Shown: one piece after another, positions 26,523 to 35,349 of the stretch | Position numbering within the stretch: the stretch's first letter is position 1 | How the letters are laid out: each line of letters starts with the position of its first letter | From: Stakelama flava | GTDB taxonomy: Bacteria > Pseudomonadota > Alphaproteobacteria > Sphingomonadales > Sphingomonadaceae | Direction of reading: 5' to 3' | Assembly: GCF_019351405.1 (NCBI RefSeq) | Contig: NZ_JAHWZX010000007.1 | Span: 62,001-126,000 of the forward strand | DNA length: 64,000 bases | Translations under genes and position numbers: made by a program | Notes under the pieces: generated by a model | Seen by the model: the letters and a program-made list of their open reading frames with translations, nothing else | Database searches by the model: none | Told to the model about the DNA's origin: nothing

Positions 26523-27496
26523 GGCGCCGCGCGCACCGACCGAGCTTCGGCCAGGATCAGCGCGAAACTATCGTCGTCGTCGGTCCATTCGGCGACCGGC
26601 GTCCATCCACCCGAACGCAGCAGCAACCGTGCGCCCGACGGCGTGTATTTGTGGCTGTTCTCGGTATGGATGGTTTCGCCCTTCGCCAGGTCGAAAGGAC
26701 GGCCGTTGACGGTAAACGCAATGTCGCGTTGCGCCTCCAAATGCATTTCGATCCGTTCGATATCGGCGTTCCATACCGATTTGTGTCGAAACGCATCGAC
26801 CGGAATATCCGCGTCCAGCTCCCGATTGATCCGGTCGAGCAGGTTCAGGTTGAATGCCGCCGTTACGCCTTGCGCATCGTCATAGGCGGGAACCAGGATT
26901 TCCGGGTCCTTCACCCGGTCGATCCCGATCAGCAGATATGCCCCCTCGCCCAGCGAATGCCGCATCGCCCGCAACAGGTCTACCGCGGCGAGCGCGGTCA
27001 TGTTGCCGATGGTCGATCCGGGAAAAAAGCCAAGCTTCGGCAGCGCCGCAACCTTATCGGGAAGCGGAACCGGGTGGAGGAAATTTGCCTCCACCGGATG
27101 GACGGCAAGGCCGGGAAACTGTTCCGCAAGGTCATCCGCCGCTTCGCGCAGGAAATCGCCCGAAATGTCGATGGGGACATAAGCCGAGGGTTCGATCGCA
27201 CGAAGAATTCGGGGGGTCTTTGCCGACGACCCCGACCCGAATTCGACAACCGCCCGGCCCGATCCTACGATTTCCCGCACCTGCGGACCTGCAGTGTCGA
27301 GCAGCGCGGCCTCGACACGCGTGGGGTAATATTCGGGAAGATCGGTGATCTGTTCGAACAGTTGCGACCCGCGATGATCGTAGAACCAGCGCGCCTGTAT
27401 CGCCCGCGGCCGGGCGGCAAGCCCGTTCAGCACATCGGAACGAAACATGGGGTCGACCCGGCCGATCTGGCCGGCATCCTTTTCCTGTGTCAGCAT
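26519..27496 (-). CDS. egtD: L-histidine N-alpha-methyltransferase
   Basis: EgtD trimethylates histidine to hercynine with SAM, the first step of ergothioneine synthesis. The 325-residue protein has RWFYDHRGSQLFEQITDLPEYY-type sequence (start of the DUF2260 domain, here quoted as DHRGSQLFEQITDLPEYYPT), then VVEFGSGSSAKTPRIL as SAM-binding motif and FFPGSTIGNM. Histidine-binding residues sit in HKSVWNADIERIEMHL and the C-terminal ENSHKYT. The start at 27496 is seven bases after the egtB stop, so both are co-translated. It converges with the small exported protein. Confidence 0.96.
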   Translation of the reverse strand: MLTQEKDAGQIGRVDPMFRSDVLNGLAARPRAIQARWFYDHRGSQLFEQITDLPEYYPTRVEAALLDTAGPQVREIVGSGRAVVEFGSGSSAKTPRILRAIEPSAYVPIDISGDFLREAADDLAEQFPGLAVHPVEANFLHPVPLPDKVAALPKLGFFPGSTIGNMTALAAVDLLRAMRHSLGEGAYLLIGIDRVKDPEILVPAYDDAQGVTAAFNLNLLDRINRELDADIPVDAFRHKSVWNADIERIEMHLEAQRDIAFTVNGRPFDLAKGETIHTENSHKYTPSGARLLLRSGGWTPVAEWTDDDDSFALILAEARSVRAAP

Positions 27497-27503
27497 TGCT
27501 AGG

Positions 27504-28763
27504 TCAAATATCCTTGGCCAGCCGAACGCCGGTAAACTGCCAGCGCTGATGGGGGTAGAAGAAGTTGCGATAGCTTGCCCGGGCGTGGCCGCGCGGCGTT
27601 GCGCACGATCCACCCTTCAGGACAAACTGACCGCTCATGAACTTGCCGTTATATTCGCCGACCGCGCCTTCAGCCGCGCGAAAGCCGGGATAGGGACGAT
27701 AGGCGCTGCCCGTCCATTCCCACACATCGCCGAACAGGCCGCCGCCCTCGCGCGCGGGACGTGGTTCGACCGGCCCGGCGGCGTCGAGGAAATTGCCGCC
27801 GCGCGGATCGCGATCCCCGGCAAACGCCTCCCATTCCGCTTCGGTGGGAAGGCGCGCACCCGCCCAGCTGGCATAGGCATCGGCTTCATAAAAGCTCACA
27901 TGCGTCACCGGCGCGGCCGGATCGATCGGCCGCCGCCCGTCCAGTCCGAAACGCGTCCACACGCCATCGCGCTGCTCCCAGTAAAGCGGGGCTGCGATCG
28001 CATTCTCGTTCACCCATGCCCACCCGTCAGACAGCCAGTGGCGCGCATCGCGATAACCGCCATCGGCGATGAATTGCGCCCATTCGCGGTTCGTGATGGT
28101 GCGATCGGCAATTGCGTGCGGGTGAAGCAGTTCGGCATGACGCGGGGTTTCGCAATCGAAAGCGAAGCCGCGACCGTCATGGCCGGTTTCGACCATGCCG
28201 CCGGGATGTTCGGCCCAGCGGATCGGGCCGGGCATGTCGACCGGCACCTTGCGCTCCGCAGGCCAGATTGCCGGCTCGATGGGATTTTGCGCGAACAGGT
28301 GCAGGATATCGGTCAGGAACAATTCCTGATGCTGCTGCTCATGATGGCAGCCGAGTTCGATAAGCGATCGAGCCGCTTCAGGCAGATCGGGAATGGCGTC
28401 GACGATCGCAGCATCGACATGGTCGCGATAGGCAAGCACTTCGTCGAGAGCGGGACGGGTTATCATTCCCCGACGCTGGCGCGAATGGCGTTCGCCCTCG
28501 GCTTCGTAATAGCTGTTGAACAGGAAGGGAAAGCGTTCGTCATAACGCGAATACCCGTTCACATGATCGCGCAGGACGAAGGTTTCGAAAAACCAGGTGA
28601 CATGCGCCAGATGCCATTTCGCGGGCGAGGCATCGGGCATCGACTGCACGGTGGCGTCGGCATCGGAAAGCGGGGCGGCAAGCGCGCGGGTCAGATCGCG
28701 GACTTCGCGATAGCGCCGGTCCAGCGGTTCAGTGCGTCCACGCGTGACGGGCGTTGCTTGCAT
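27504..28763 (-). CDS. egtB: Ergothioneine biosynthesis sulfoxide synthase
   Basis: EgtB is the iron enzyme that joins hercynine and a thiol (gamma-glutamylcysteine or cysteine) with O2 to a sulfoxide. The 419-residue product has an N-terminal DinB-like domain with the iron ligands H51 (KWHLAHVTWFFETF) and the HxxxH pair H141/H145 in CHHEQQHQELF. The C-terminal domain is formylglycine-generating-enzyme-like, with VGEYNGKFMSGQFVLKGGS and HQRWQFTGVRLA. The pair egtB-egtD is complete, but no egtA, egtC or egtE is visible; the PLP lyase and thiol supply must be encoded elsewhere. Confidence 0.96.
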   Translation of the reverse strand: MQATPVTRGRTEPLDRRYREVRDLTRALAAPLSDADATVQSMPDASPAKWHLAHVTWFFETFVLRDHVNGYSRYDERFPFLFNSYYEAEGERHSRQRRGMITRPALDEVLAYRDHVDAAIVDAIPDLPEAARSLIELGCHHEQQHQELFLTDILHLFAQNPIEPAIWPAERKVPVDMPGPIRWAEHPGGMVETGHDGRGFAFDCETPRHAELLHPHAIADRTITNREWAQFIADGGYRDARHWLSDGWAWVNENAIAAPLYWEQRDGVWTRFGLDGRRPIDPAAPVTHVSFYEADAYASWAGARLPTEAEWEAFAGDRDPRGGNFLDAAGPVEPRPAREGGGLFGDVWEWTGSAYRPYPGFRAAEGAVGEYNGKFMSGQFVLKGGSCATPRGHARASYRNFFYPHQRWQFTGVRLAKDI

Positions 28764-28837
28764 TTCCTGTCCTCTCCCTCCGCGCGGCCGGTGCCGCTAA
28801 CGGTCGGGTGTTCTGATTGAGCAGCGTAGGGACACGC

Positions 28838-29407
28838 TCATCGCGACCCTCCGGGTATCCAAAGAACGTCGCCACCGGCCCGTTTGTTCACATATCGCGC
28901 CGCAACGAAAAGATAATCCGAAAGCCGGTTAATATAGATCAAGGCCAAGGGGTTGAGCGGCGTTTCTCGCGTCGCGCCCACCGCCACCCGTTCGGCCCGT
29001 CGCGCCGCGGCGCGCGCCACATGAAGCGCCGCCGCCGCCGGGGTCCCGCCGGGCAGGATGAAGCTTTTCAGCGGTTCGATTTCGGCGTTGATCGCATCGA
29101 TCTGCGCCTCCAGCCGGTCGATTTGCGACTGGACAATGCGCAATGTCATTTCATCCGGTGCAAAGTCACTGCCTGGTGTCGCCAGATCGGCGCCAAGATC
29201 GAACAAATCATTCTGGATCGCGCGCAACGCATCGGTGAGCATCGCGTCTTTCAGCACCACGAGCGCGCTGCCGATCGAGCAATTCGCTTCATCGACCGCG
29301 CCGACCGCCTCCATGCGGATATCGGATTTCGAGATTCGCGATCCATCGGCGAGACCGGTCGTGCCGTCATCGCCGGTGCGGGTGTAGATCCGGTTCAGCC
29401 GGACCAT
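28838..29407 (-). CDS. Cob(I)yrinic acid a,c-diamide adenosyltransferase, PduO type
   Basis: A 189-residue ATP:corrinoid adenosyltransferase that makes the adenosylcobalamin cofactor. The N-terminal ATP motif IYTRTGDDGTTGLADG is intact, followed by VDEANCSIGSALV and the helical core ending in RAAARRAERVAV and LIYINRLSDYLFVAARYVN. Its ATG at 29407 lies four bases after the HIG1 gene stop. Coenzyme B12-dependent enzymes are not in the window. Confidence 0.93.
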   Translation of the reverse strand: MVRLNRIYTRTGDDGTTGLADGSRISKSDIRMEAVGAVDEANCSIGSALVVLKDAMLTDALRAIQNDLFDLGADLATPGSDFAPDEMTLRIVQSQIDRLEAQIDAINAEIEPLKSFILPGGTPAAAALHVARAAARRAERVAVGATRETPLNPLALIYINRLSDYLFVAARYVNKRAGGDVLWIPGGSR

Positions 29408-29411
29408 GCGA

Positions 29412-29639
29412 TCAGCTTCCGCCCAGCGTGACGAGCAGCAGGACGACGATCAGCACCGCGACCGCCTGAAACAGGATGCGCGCCTGCATCATCTTGTTCG
29501 ATTTCAGGCTGGAAGCGCTTGGCCCGTCGCCGTGAAGCTCCTCCTCGCTTGTGCGCAAAAAGGTCACGATGCCGCGGATCAGCGCCACCACCGTCGCTAT
29601 CATCGCGGCGATCAGGCACAGGATGAGAAACAACTGCAT
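29412..29639 (-). CDS. HIG1 domain/twin transmembrane protein
   Basis: A 75-residue protein with two hydrophobic helices (about residues 3-26 and 53-73) and a polar loop with SLKSNKMMQARILFQAVAV. This matches the hypoxia-induced HIG1_N pattern in which NKMM and ARxxxQ are conserved. Bacterial and mitochondrial relatives are linked to respiratory supercomplexes and cytochrome oxidase. The context with a cobalamin adenosyltransferase and gluQRS gives no direct hint. Confidence 0.82.
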   Translation of the reverse strand: MQLFLILCLIAAMIATVVALIRGIVTFLRTSEEELHGDGPSASSLKSNKMMQARILFQAVAVLIVVLLLVTLGGS

Positions 29640-29650
29640 GGAATACAGTC

Positions 29651-30550
29651 TTACGGTGTTGTGTCCGCAATGCCAAGCGGCACCCGGCCGGCGCGCAATT
29701 CGGCGGCAACCGCCGCCCCGTCCGTCCCGGCCAGGCGAAGCGATTCCAGGCTGGGCGCGCCGTTGCGCTTGGCAAGCCGTTCTCCCCGCGCATCGGTGAC
29801 GAGCGCGTGATGGTGATAGCGCGGCACCGGCAATCCCAGCAGCGCCTGGAGCAGGCGGTGAACGTGGGTGGCGGGATACAGGTCCTTGCCGCGAATGATG
29901 TCGCTCACCCCCTGAGCCGCATCATCGATCGTCACCGCCAGATGATAGCTTGCCGGCGCATCCTTGCGCGCGAGCACGACATCGCCATGCGCCTGTGGAT
30001 CGGCGCGCACCCCCTGTCCGTGGTCGGTCCATTCCAGCGGCCCGGCAAGCACCGACGCCTTCGCCATGTCGAGCCGCCAGCAATGCGGCCGCGTAGCGAT
30101 GCCCGCCGCGCGCGCTTCCGGCGTGAGCGAACGGCAGGTGCCTGGATAGACCGGCCCGTCCGGGCCATGGTGCGGCGCCGCCATACTTTCCGCCACCTCG
30201 CGCGCGATTTCCTTGCGCGTGCAAAAGCACGGATAGAGCAATCGCTTGTCGCGAAGCGTGTCGAGCGCTGCGTCATAGGCGGCAAGATGCTGTGACTGGA
30301 ACAATACCGGCCCGTCCCATGTCAGCCCCAGCCAGCGAAGATCGGCAAGGATCGCATCGACATGCTCGCGCCGGCTGCGCGTCCCGTCGATATCCTCGAT
30401 CCGCAGCACGAAACGCCCGCCGCGCGATCGCGCAAAGTCGTGCGCGGCGATTGCCGATGCGCCATGTCCGGCATGCAGTCGACCGGTCGGGCTGGGCGCG
30501 AAACGAGTGACGACAGCCACGTGTGGGTTCAAGGCTTGACCATGAGTCAT
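29651..30550 (-). CDS. gluQ: Glutamyl-Q tRNA(Asp) synthetase
   Basis: GluQ-RS charges glutamate onto the queuosine at position 34 of tRNA-Asp. The 299-residue protein lacks the anticodon-binding domain of GluRS. It has the catalytic motif VVTRFAPSPTGRLHAGHGAS, the zinc-type cysteines in YPCFCTRKE and YPGTCRSL, and the KMSKS-like LAKRNGAPS near the C-terminus. It shares a direction with the HIG1, adenosyltransferase and egtBD genes. It starts 74 bases from the divergent HNH gene. The queuosine link fits the precursor transporter at 21.3 kb. Confidence 0.94.
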   Translation of the reverse strand: MTHGQALNPHVAVVTRFAPSPTGRLHAGHGASAIAAHDFARSRGGRFVLRIEDIDGTRSRREHVDAILADLRWLGLTWDGPVLFQSQHLAAYDAALDTLRDKRLLYPCFCTRKEIAREVAESMAAPHHGPDGPVYPGTCRSLTPEARAAGIATRPHCWRLDMAKASVLAGPLEWTDHGQGVRADPQAHGDVVLARKDAPASYHLAVTIDDAAQGVSDIIRGKDLYPATHVHRLLQALLGLPVPRYHHHALVTDARGERLAKRNGAPSLESLRLAGTDGAAVAAELRAGRVPLGIADTTP

Positions 30551-30623
30551 GTCGGTGCTGTCATACCCGCGTAACCATGGTTCGCGAAAGGCGCATCAGG
30601 GTAAATGGCGGCAGGGAGGCCAA

Positions 30624-31190
30624 ATGTATCATCCCGATCTGATCCGGCATCCGGACGGTTGCCCGACGCTGGTGCTGAACGCGGACTATACCCCGCTCAG
30701 CTATTATCCGTTGAGCGTGTGGCCGTGGCAGACGGCGATAAAGGCGGTCTTTCTCGAACGGGTAAACATCGTTTCCTATTATGAACGAGAGGTCCGAAGT
30801 CCCAGCGCGAGGCTGAAACTCCCTTCGGTCATCGCGCTCAAACAATATGTCAGACCCTCCGCCTTTCCCGCCTTCACCCGCTTCAACCTCTTCCTCCGCG
30901 ACAAATTCGCTTGCCAATATTGCGGATCGCAGCGCGACCTGACCTTCGATCATGTCGTGCCGCGCGCCCAGGGCGGCCGCACCGCCTGGGAAAATGTCGC
31001 CACCGCCTGCGCGCCCTGCAATCTGAAAAAAGGCGGCCGCACCCCCAAACAGGCGGGCATGCCGCTTAAAATCGCGCCGATCCGGCCGACGAGCTGGCAG
31101 CTTCAGGAACATGGCCGCTCCTTCCCGCCCCATTATCTCCACGAAACCTGGCGCGACTGGCTGTATTGGGACATCGAACTGGAAGCATAG
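30624..31190 (+). CDS. HNH endonuclease family protein
   Basis: A 188-residue protein with an HNH domain. ACQYC (C97, C100), DHVVPRAQGG (H110) and the second zinc pair in CAPCN (C129, C132) are present. The N-terminal segment LVLNADYTPLSYYPLSVWPW is typical of a conserved alphaproteobacterial HNH group of unknown role, possibly in DNA repair. The start at 30624 is fixed by GGGAGG. The HNH motif is intact, but nuclease activity is inferred. Confidence 0.9.
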   Translation: MYHPDLIRHPDGCPTLVLNADYTPLSYYPLSVWPWQTAIKAVFLERVNIVSYYEREVRSPSARLKLPSVIALKQYVRPSAFPAFTRFNLFLRDKFACQYCGSQRDLTFDHVVPRAQGGRTAWENVATACAPCNLKKGGRTPKQAGMPLKIAPIRPTSWQLQEHGRSFPPHYLHETWRDWLYWDIELEA

Positions 31191-31222
31191 CGTCCGGTCG
31201 CAAAATGTCCGGTTCTTCCGGC

Positions 31223-31249
31223 TTGCCGCGACTGTCGTACATCTATAAT
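31223..31249 (+). promoter_or_regulatory. Sigma70-type promoter upstream of the PBP1A gene
   Basis: TATAAT (31244-31249) is a consensus -10 element. TTGCCG lies 15 bases upstream (31223-31228), which is slightly close for a -35 element, and a weaker alternative one to two bases further left would give the normal spacing. The gene starts 27 bases downstream. Confidence 0.5.
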
Positions 31250-31275
31250 ACAGCGCGAAGAGGCTATTCGCGCCA

Positions 31276-33351
31276 GTGATGCGTTACGACCCCCCGGACA
31301 CGGACGACCGCGATACGGACGATCCGCTTGACCTCATCGGCGGCATGCCCCCGCCCGATGACGACGGCTATTATGAAGGCGAACCACCGCGTCGCGGTTT
31401 CCGCTGGTGGCGCTGGCTGTGGCGTGGGGTTGCGCTTTGCATCGTTCTGATCGTCATCGCCATCGGCTGGCTCGCCTTTACCGCGCCATTGTCGAAGTCG
31501 CTCGAACCGCTTGCCCCGCCCTCTATCACGCTGCTTGCCGCCGACGGCACGCCGATCGCCGAGCGTGGCGCGATTATCGGCAAACCGGTTGATGCGGCGA
31601 AGCTTCCGGAAAAGGTGACCGGGGCATTTCTCGCCATCGAGGATCGGCGCTTTTACAGCCATTGGGGCATTGATCCGCGCGGCATTTTACGCGCGGCGAT
31701 CCATAACAGCTTTACCGACGGATCGACCCAGGGCGGCAGCACGATCACGCAACAGCTTGCCAAGAACGCATTTCTCGACGCCGATCGAACGCTGGGTCGC
31801 AAGGTGCGCGAGGTGCTGATCAGCTTCTGGCTGGAAGCGTGGCTGAGCAAGGACGAGATACTCTCCCGCTATCTTTCCAACGTCTATTTCGGCGATAATG
31901 TCTATGGCCTGACCGCCGCCGCGCAGCATTATTTCAGCCGCGATCCGGCCGACCTCACCACCGCGCAGGCGGCGATGATCGCCGGGCTGGTAAAGGCGCC
32001 CTCGGCGCTCGACCCGACCAACAACCTGAAAGGTGCGCGCGCGCGCCAGGCGGTGGTCGTCCATGCGATGCAAGAGGCAGGCTATCTGACCAGCGCGCAA
32101 GCGGATGCGGTGCGCCCGGCAAAGTTGAAGGTGCGCAAGACGCGGCAGCTTCCCAGCGGCACCTATTTCGCCGACTGGATATTGCCGCAGGCGCGCGACC
32201 GCGCCGAAACCGACGGCGGCGACCGCACCGTGCGCACCACGCTGGAGATGCCGGTGCAAAAGGCGGCCGAAGCGGCGGTGCGCCGGGCGGGGCTGAACAA
32301 GGCGCAGGTCGCGGTTGTGGTGATGCGGCCCGACGGACGGGTGGTCGCGATGGTGGGCGGGCGCAACTATGCCAAAAGCCCGTTCAATCGCGCGGTGCAG
32401 GCACGGCGTCAGCCGGGTTCCACGTTCAAGCTGTTCGTCTATCTCGCCGCGCTGCGTTCGGGCATGTCGCCCGATTCGACGGTGCTCGACGAACCGGTGA
32501 CGATCGGCAAATGGTCGCCTGAAAATGCCGATGGCGAATATAAGGGACCGATCACGCTGACCGAAGCCTTTGCCCGGTCGAGCAATGTGGCGGCGGCGCG
32601 GCTGACGAACGAGGTCGGCCCGCGCAAGGTGATCCGCGCGGCGCGCGATCTTGGCCTGACCGGCGACATTCCGGACGAAGCGTCGATCGCGCTGGGCACC
32701 TCGTCGGTTTCGCTGCTTGAACTCACCTCGGCCTTCGCCGCGGTCGCGGCCGGCGAAATGCCGGTCGAACCGCGCGGACTGGCGCCTGATCCGGACAGCG
32801 GCACGTCCTGGCTCGACCGGCTCAACCCACAGCAGCGCCCATTCGGACGGCGTGAGCTTCAGGGCCTTCGCACGCTGATGGCGGCGTCGGTCGATCACGG
32901 CACCAGCCGCCATGCCGCGCTGTCGATCCCCGCTTATGGAAAGACCGGCACGACGCAGGACAATCGCGACGGCTGGTTCATCGGCTATGCCGGGGGGCTG
33001 GTGACCGGGGTGTGGCTGGGCAATGACGACAATTCGCCCAATCCGGGGCTGGCGGGCGGCGGCCTGCCCGCACGGATATGGCGCGATGTGATGACGCATG
33101 CGCTGGACGTCGATCTCGCGCCGAAGCCGCAATCCGCGCCCGAGCCCGCCGACGACCTGCCGCCGGTCGACAATATGACCCTGCCCGACATGCCGGTGCA
33201 GATCGACGGCCAGATCGGCGGCATCGGGCTTCAACTTCAGATCGATCCCGATGGCGGGGTCCGTATCGGCCGGGGGCAGGACCGAAACCCCGCGCCGCCG
33301 CGCGCGCCCGATACCGCCGCGCCGCCGCCCGCGCGCGACGAAGATCAGTGA
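31276..33351 (+). CDS. Penicillin-binding protein 1A family transglycosylase/transpeptidase
   Basis: A 691-residue bifunctional peptidoglycan synthase anchored by one helix at about 49-70. The glycosyltransferase domain shows IEDRRFYSHWGIDPRG (E122) and GGSTITQQLAKN. The transpeptidase domain has the catalytic serine in GSTFK (S382, K385), SSN and KTGTT. The acidic N-terminal tail (DPPDTDDRDTDD type) and the proline-rich C-terminal tail are outside the enzyme domains. The start is GTG at 31276 or ATG at 31279. A strong promoter lies upstream; no partner gene follows in the same run. Confidence 0.95.
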   Translation: MMRYDPPDTDDRDTDDPLDLIGGMPPPDDDGYYEGEPPRRGFRWWRWLWRGVALCIVLIVIAIGWLAFTAPLSKSLEPLAPPSITLLAADGTPIAERGAIIGKPVDAAKLPEKVTGAFLAIEDRRFYSHWGIDPRGILRAAIHNSFTDGSTQGGSTITQQLAKNAFLDADRTLGRKVREVLISFWLEAWLSKDEILSRYLSNVYFGDNVYGLTAAAQHYFSRDPADLTTAQAAMIAGLVKAPSALDPTNNLKGARARQAVVVHAMQEAGYLTSAQADAVRPAKLKVRKTRQLPSGTYFADWILPQARDRAETDGGDRTVRTTLEMPVQKAAEAAVRRAGLNKAQVAVVVMRPDGRVVAMVGGRNYAKSPFNRAVQARRQPGSTFKLFVYLAALRSGMSPDSTVLDEPVTIGKWSPENADGEYKGPITLTEAFARSSNVAAARLTNEVGPRKVIRAARDLGLTGDIPDEASIALGTSSVSLLELTSAFAAVAAGEMPVEPRGLAPDPDSGTSWLDRLNPQQRPFGRRELQGLRTLMAASVDHGTSRHAALSIPAYGKTGTTQDNRDGWFIGYAGGLVTGVWLGNDDNSPNPGLAGGGLPARIWRDVMTHALDVDLAPKPQSAPEPADDLPPVDNMTLPDMPVQIDGQIGGIGLQLQIDPDGGVRIGRGQDRNPAPPRAPDTAAPPPARDEDQ

Positions 33352-33406
33352 TCGCCGCGTCATTGTCCGGTTGACTAGCGCGAGGCGCGATCCCAAGGCG
33401 CTGGGC

Positions 33407-34408
33407 ATGCGCTTTTTCTCAGACAACGCCGCCGCCGTCTGCCCCGAAGTGATCGCCGCGCTGACCGCCGCGAATACGCTCGACACCGCCTATGACGGGG
33501 ATGCGCTCAGCCGGTCGCTCGACGCGCGCTTTTCCGACCTGTTCGAAACCGATGTCCGCGCGCTGTGGGTTCCCACCGGCACCGCCGCAAACTGCCTTGC
33601 GCTCGCCGCGCTGACCCAGCCGCACGGCGCGGTGGTCTGCCACCACGAAGCGCATATCCAGCAGGATGAAGCGGGCGCGCCCGAATTCTATACCCATGGC
33701 GCAAAGCTGCTGCTCGCTGATGGTGAGGGCGCGAAGCTCACGCCGCAGACCATCGCCGCGCGGATCGATGGCATCCGCGACGATGTGCATCAGGTGCAGC
33801 CACACGCGATCTCGATAACCAATGCCACCGAATACGGGCTTGCCTATGCCCCGGTCGAAGTCGCCGCGATCGGCGCCTTGGCGAAGGAGCGCGGCCTAGG
33901 CTTTCACATGGACGGGGCGCGATTCGCCAACGCGCTGGTGCATCTGAACTGCTCGCCCGCCGACCTCACCTGGCGCGCGGGCGTCGATGCGCTCAGCTTT
34001 GGTTTCGTCAAGAATGGCGGGATGAATGCCGAAGCGCTGATCTTCTTCCGGCCCGAACTGGCCGATGCCACGCTGTATCGCCGCAAGCGCGCCGGGCTTC
34101 TCTTTTCCAAGGGCAGGTATCTCGCCGCGCAACTGCTCGCGATGCTCGATGGCGATGTGTGGCTGCGCAATGCGCGTGCCGCGAACGAAGGTGCGGCGCT
34201 GCTGGCGCGGGCGGCGGGCGACCGGCTGGTCTACCCGGTCGAGGCGAACGAGGTTTTTCTGAAGGCGAGCGCCGAGGAGGCCGCGAAACTGCGCGGGCTG
34301 GGCTTCGATTTCTACGACTGGGCGCCCGGCGAAATCCGGCTGGTGATTTCGTGGGATCAGGCGGCCGAGACGATCCGGCCGCTCGCCGAAGCGATCCGGG
34401 CCTTGTGA
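33407..34408 (+). CDS. Low-specificity L-threonine aldolase
   Basis: A PLP enzyme of the beta-eliminating lyase family that splits L-threonine into glycine and acetaldehyde. The 333-residue protein has FSDNAAAVCPEV, LWVPTGTAANCLAL, HMDGARFANAL (D169) and the PLP lysine K202 in ALSFGFVKNGG. It starts with ATG at 33407 with AAGG upstream; the longer frame from 33251 overlaps PBP1A. The EamA gene overlaps its stop by four bases (GTGA), which suggests that the exporter may handle an amino acid. Confidence 0.92.
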   Translation: MRFFSDNAAAVCPEVIAALTAANTLDTAYDGDALSRSLDARFSDLFETDVRALWVPTGTAANCLALAALTQPHGAVVCHHEAHIQQDEAGAPEFYTHGAKLLLADGEGAKLTPQTIAARIDGIRDDVHQVQPHAISITNATEYGLAYAPVEVAAIGALAKERGLGFHMDGARFANALVHLNCSPADLTWRAGVDALSFGFVKNGGMNAEALIFFRPELADATLYRRKRAGLLFSKGRYLAAQLLAMLDGDVWLRNARAANEGAALLARAAGDRLVYPVEANEVFLKASAEEAAKLRGLGFDFYDWAPGEIRLVISWDQAAETIRPLAEAIRAL

Positions 34409-35349
34409 CGGCGGACGCAACCGGCACACCGGCCGAACGCGGTGACAAGCCGAATGCGACCCGGCTCGCCGTCCTTGTCCCCTTTGCCATCGTCACACTG
34501 ATCTGGGGATCGACCTGGATCGTCATTCGCGGGCAGATCGCCGTGGTGCCGCCAAGCTGGTCGGTCACCTATCGCTTTCTGGTCGCCGGCTTCGCAATGC
34601 TCGGCCTGGCGCTGTGGCGGCGTGAGCGGTTTCCCGCCGATCCCCGCGGCATCGCATTCGCCGCCGCGCTGGGACTGAGCCAGTTCTGCCTCAACTTCAA
34701 TTTCGTCTACCGCGCCGAACAATATATCACGTCCGGGCTGGTCGCCGCGGTGATCGCGCTGCTGCTGGTACCCAACGCCATCCTCGCACGGATTTTCCTG
34801 GGCCAGCGCATGGGCGGACAGTTGCTCGCCGGTTCGGCGCTTGCGGTGGCCGGGGTCGGCCTGTTGTTCGTGCAGGAAGCGCGCGCCGCCGACGGATCGA
34901 TAGACCAGATCTGGCTGGGCATCACCATCGCGGTCGGCGGGATGCTCGCGGCATCGGTCGCAAATGTGATGCAGGCGACTGAGCTTTCGCGCCGCTATCC
35001 GATGGTGCCGATGCTGGCGGTCGCGATGCTGATGGGGGCGGGCATGAACGGCGCGATCGCATGGACGACGCTGGGGCCGCCGATCGGCTCCGCCGCGCCG
35101 GGTTATTGGGCGGGCGTCGTCTATCTGGGCCTGTTCGCCAGCGCATTGAACTTCACACTCTATTTCAACGTCATCCGCGTGATCGGCCCGGCAAAGGCGG
35201 CCTATTCCAGCGTGCTGGTGCCGATCATCGCGATGGGTTTTTCGACCGTGTTCGAAGGCTATCGCTGGTCGGCCTTCGCCTTGTCCGGCGGCGTGCTGGC
35301 GGTAACCGGGCTGGTCGTCGCGTTAAGGGCGCGCAGGCCAAGGCGGTAG
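34405..35349 (+). CDS. EamA/RhaT family transporter (DMT superfamily)
   Basis: A 314-residue protein with ten hydrophobic helices in two EamA repeats. The first starts LVPFAIVTLIWGSTWIVI, and the second has GYWAGVVYLGLFASALNFTLYF and AYSSVLVPIIAMGFSTVFEG, which is the usual pair of signatures. It likely exports a metabolite. The start is the GTG at 34405, overlapping the threonine aldolase stop, which implies coupled translation. The last 91 bases overlap the end of the converging epimerase gene. Confidence 0.9.
   Translation: MTADATGTPAERGDKPNATRLAVLVPFAIVTLIWGSTWIVIRGQIAVVPPSWSVTYRFLVAGFAMLGLALWRRERFPADPRGIAFAAALGLSQFCLNFNFVYRAEQYITSGLVAAVIALLLVPNAILARIFLGQRMGGQLLAGSALAVAGVGLLFVQEARAADGSIDQIWLGITIAVGGMLAASVANVMQATELSRRYPMVPMLAVAMLMGAGMNGAIAWTTLGPPIGSAAPGYWAGVVYLGLFASALNFTLYFNVIRVIGPAKAAYSSVLVPIIAMGFSTVFEGYRWSAFALSGGVLAVTGLVVALRARRPRR

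Noticed and set aside
31687..33486. Very long antisense frame of about 600 codons opposite the PBP1A gene
   Set aside because: The translation is dominated by R, H, A, D and Q in a repetitive way, and the opposite strand encodes an intact PBP1A. High GC removes stop codons from the third frame, so this is a shadow. The same holds for long antisense frames opposite pepN, coxA, egtB, the M28 peptidase and phaC.
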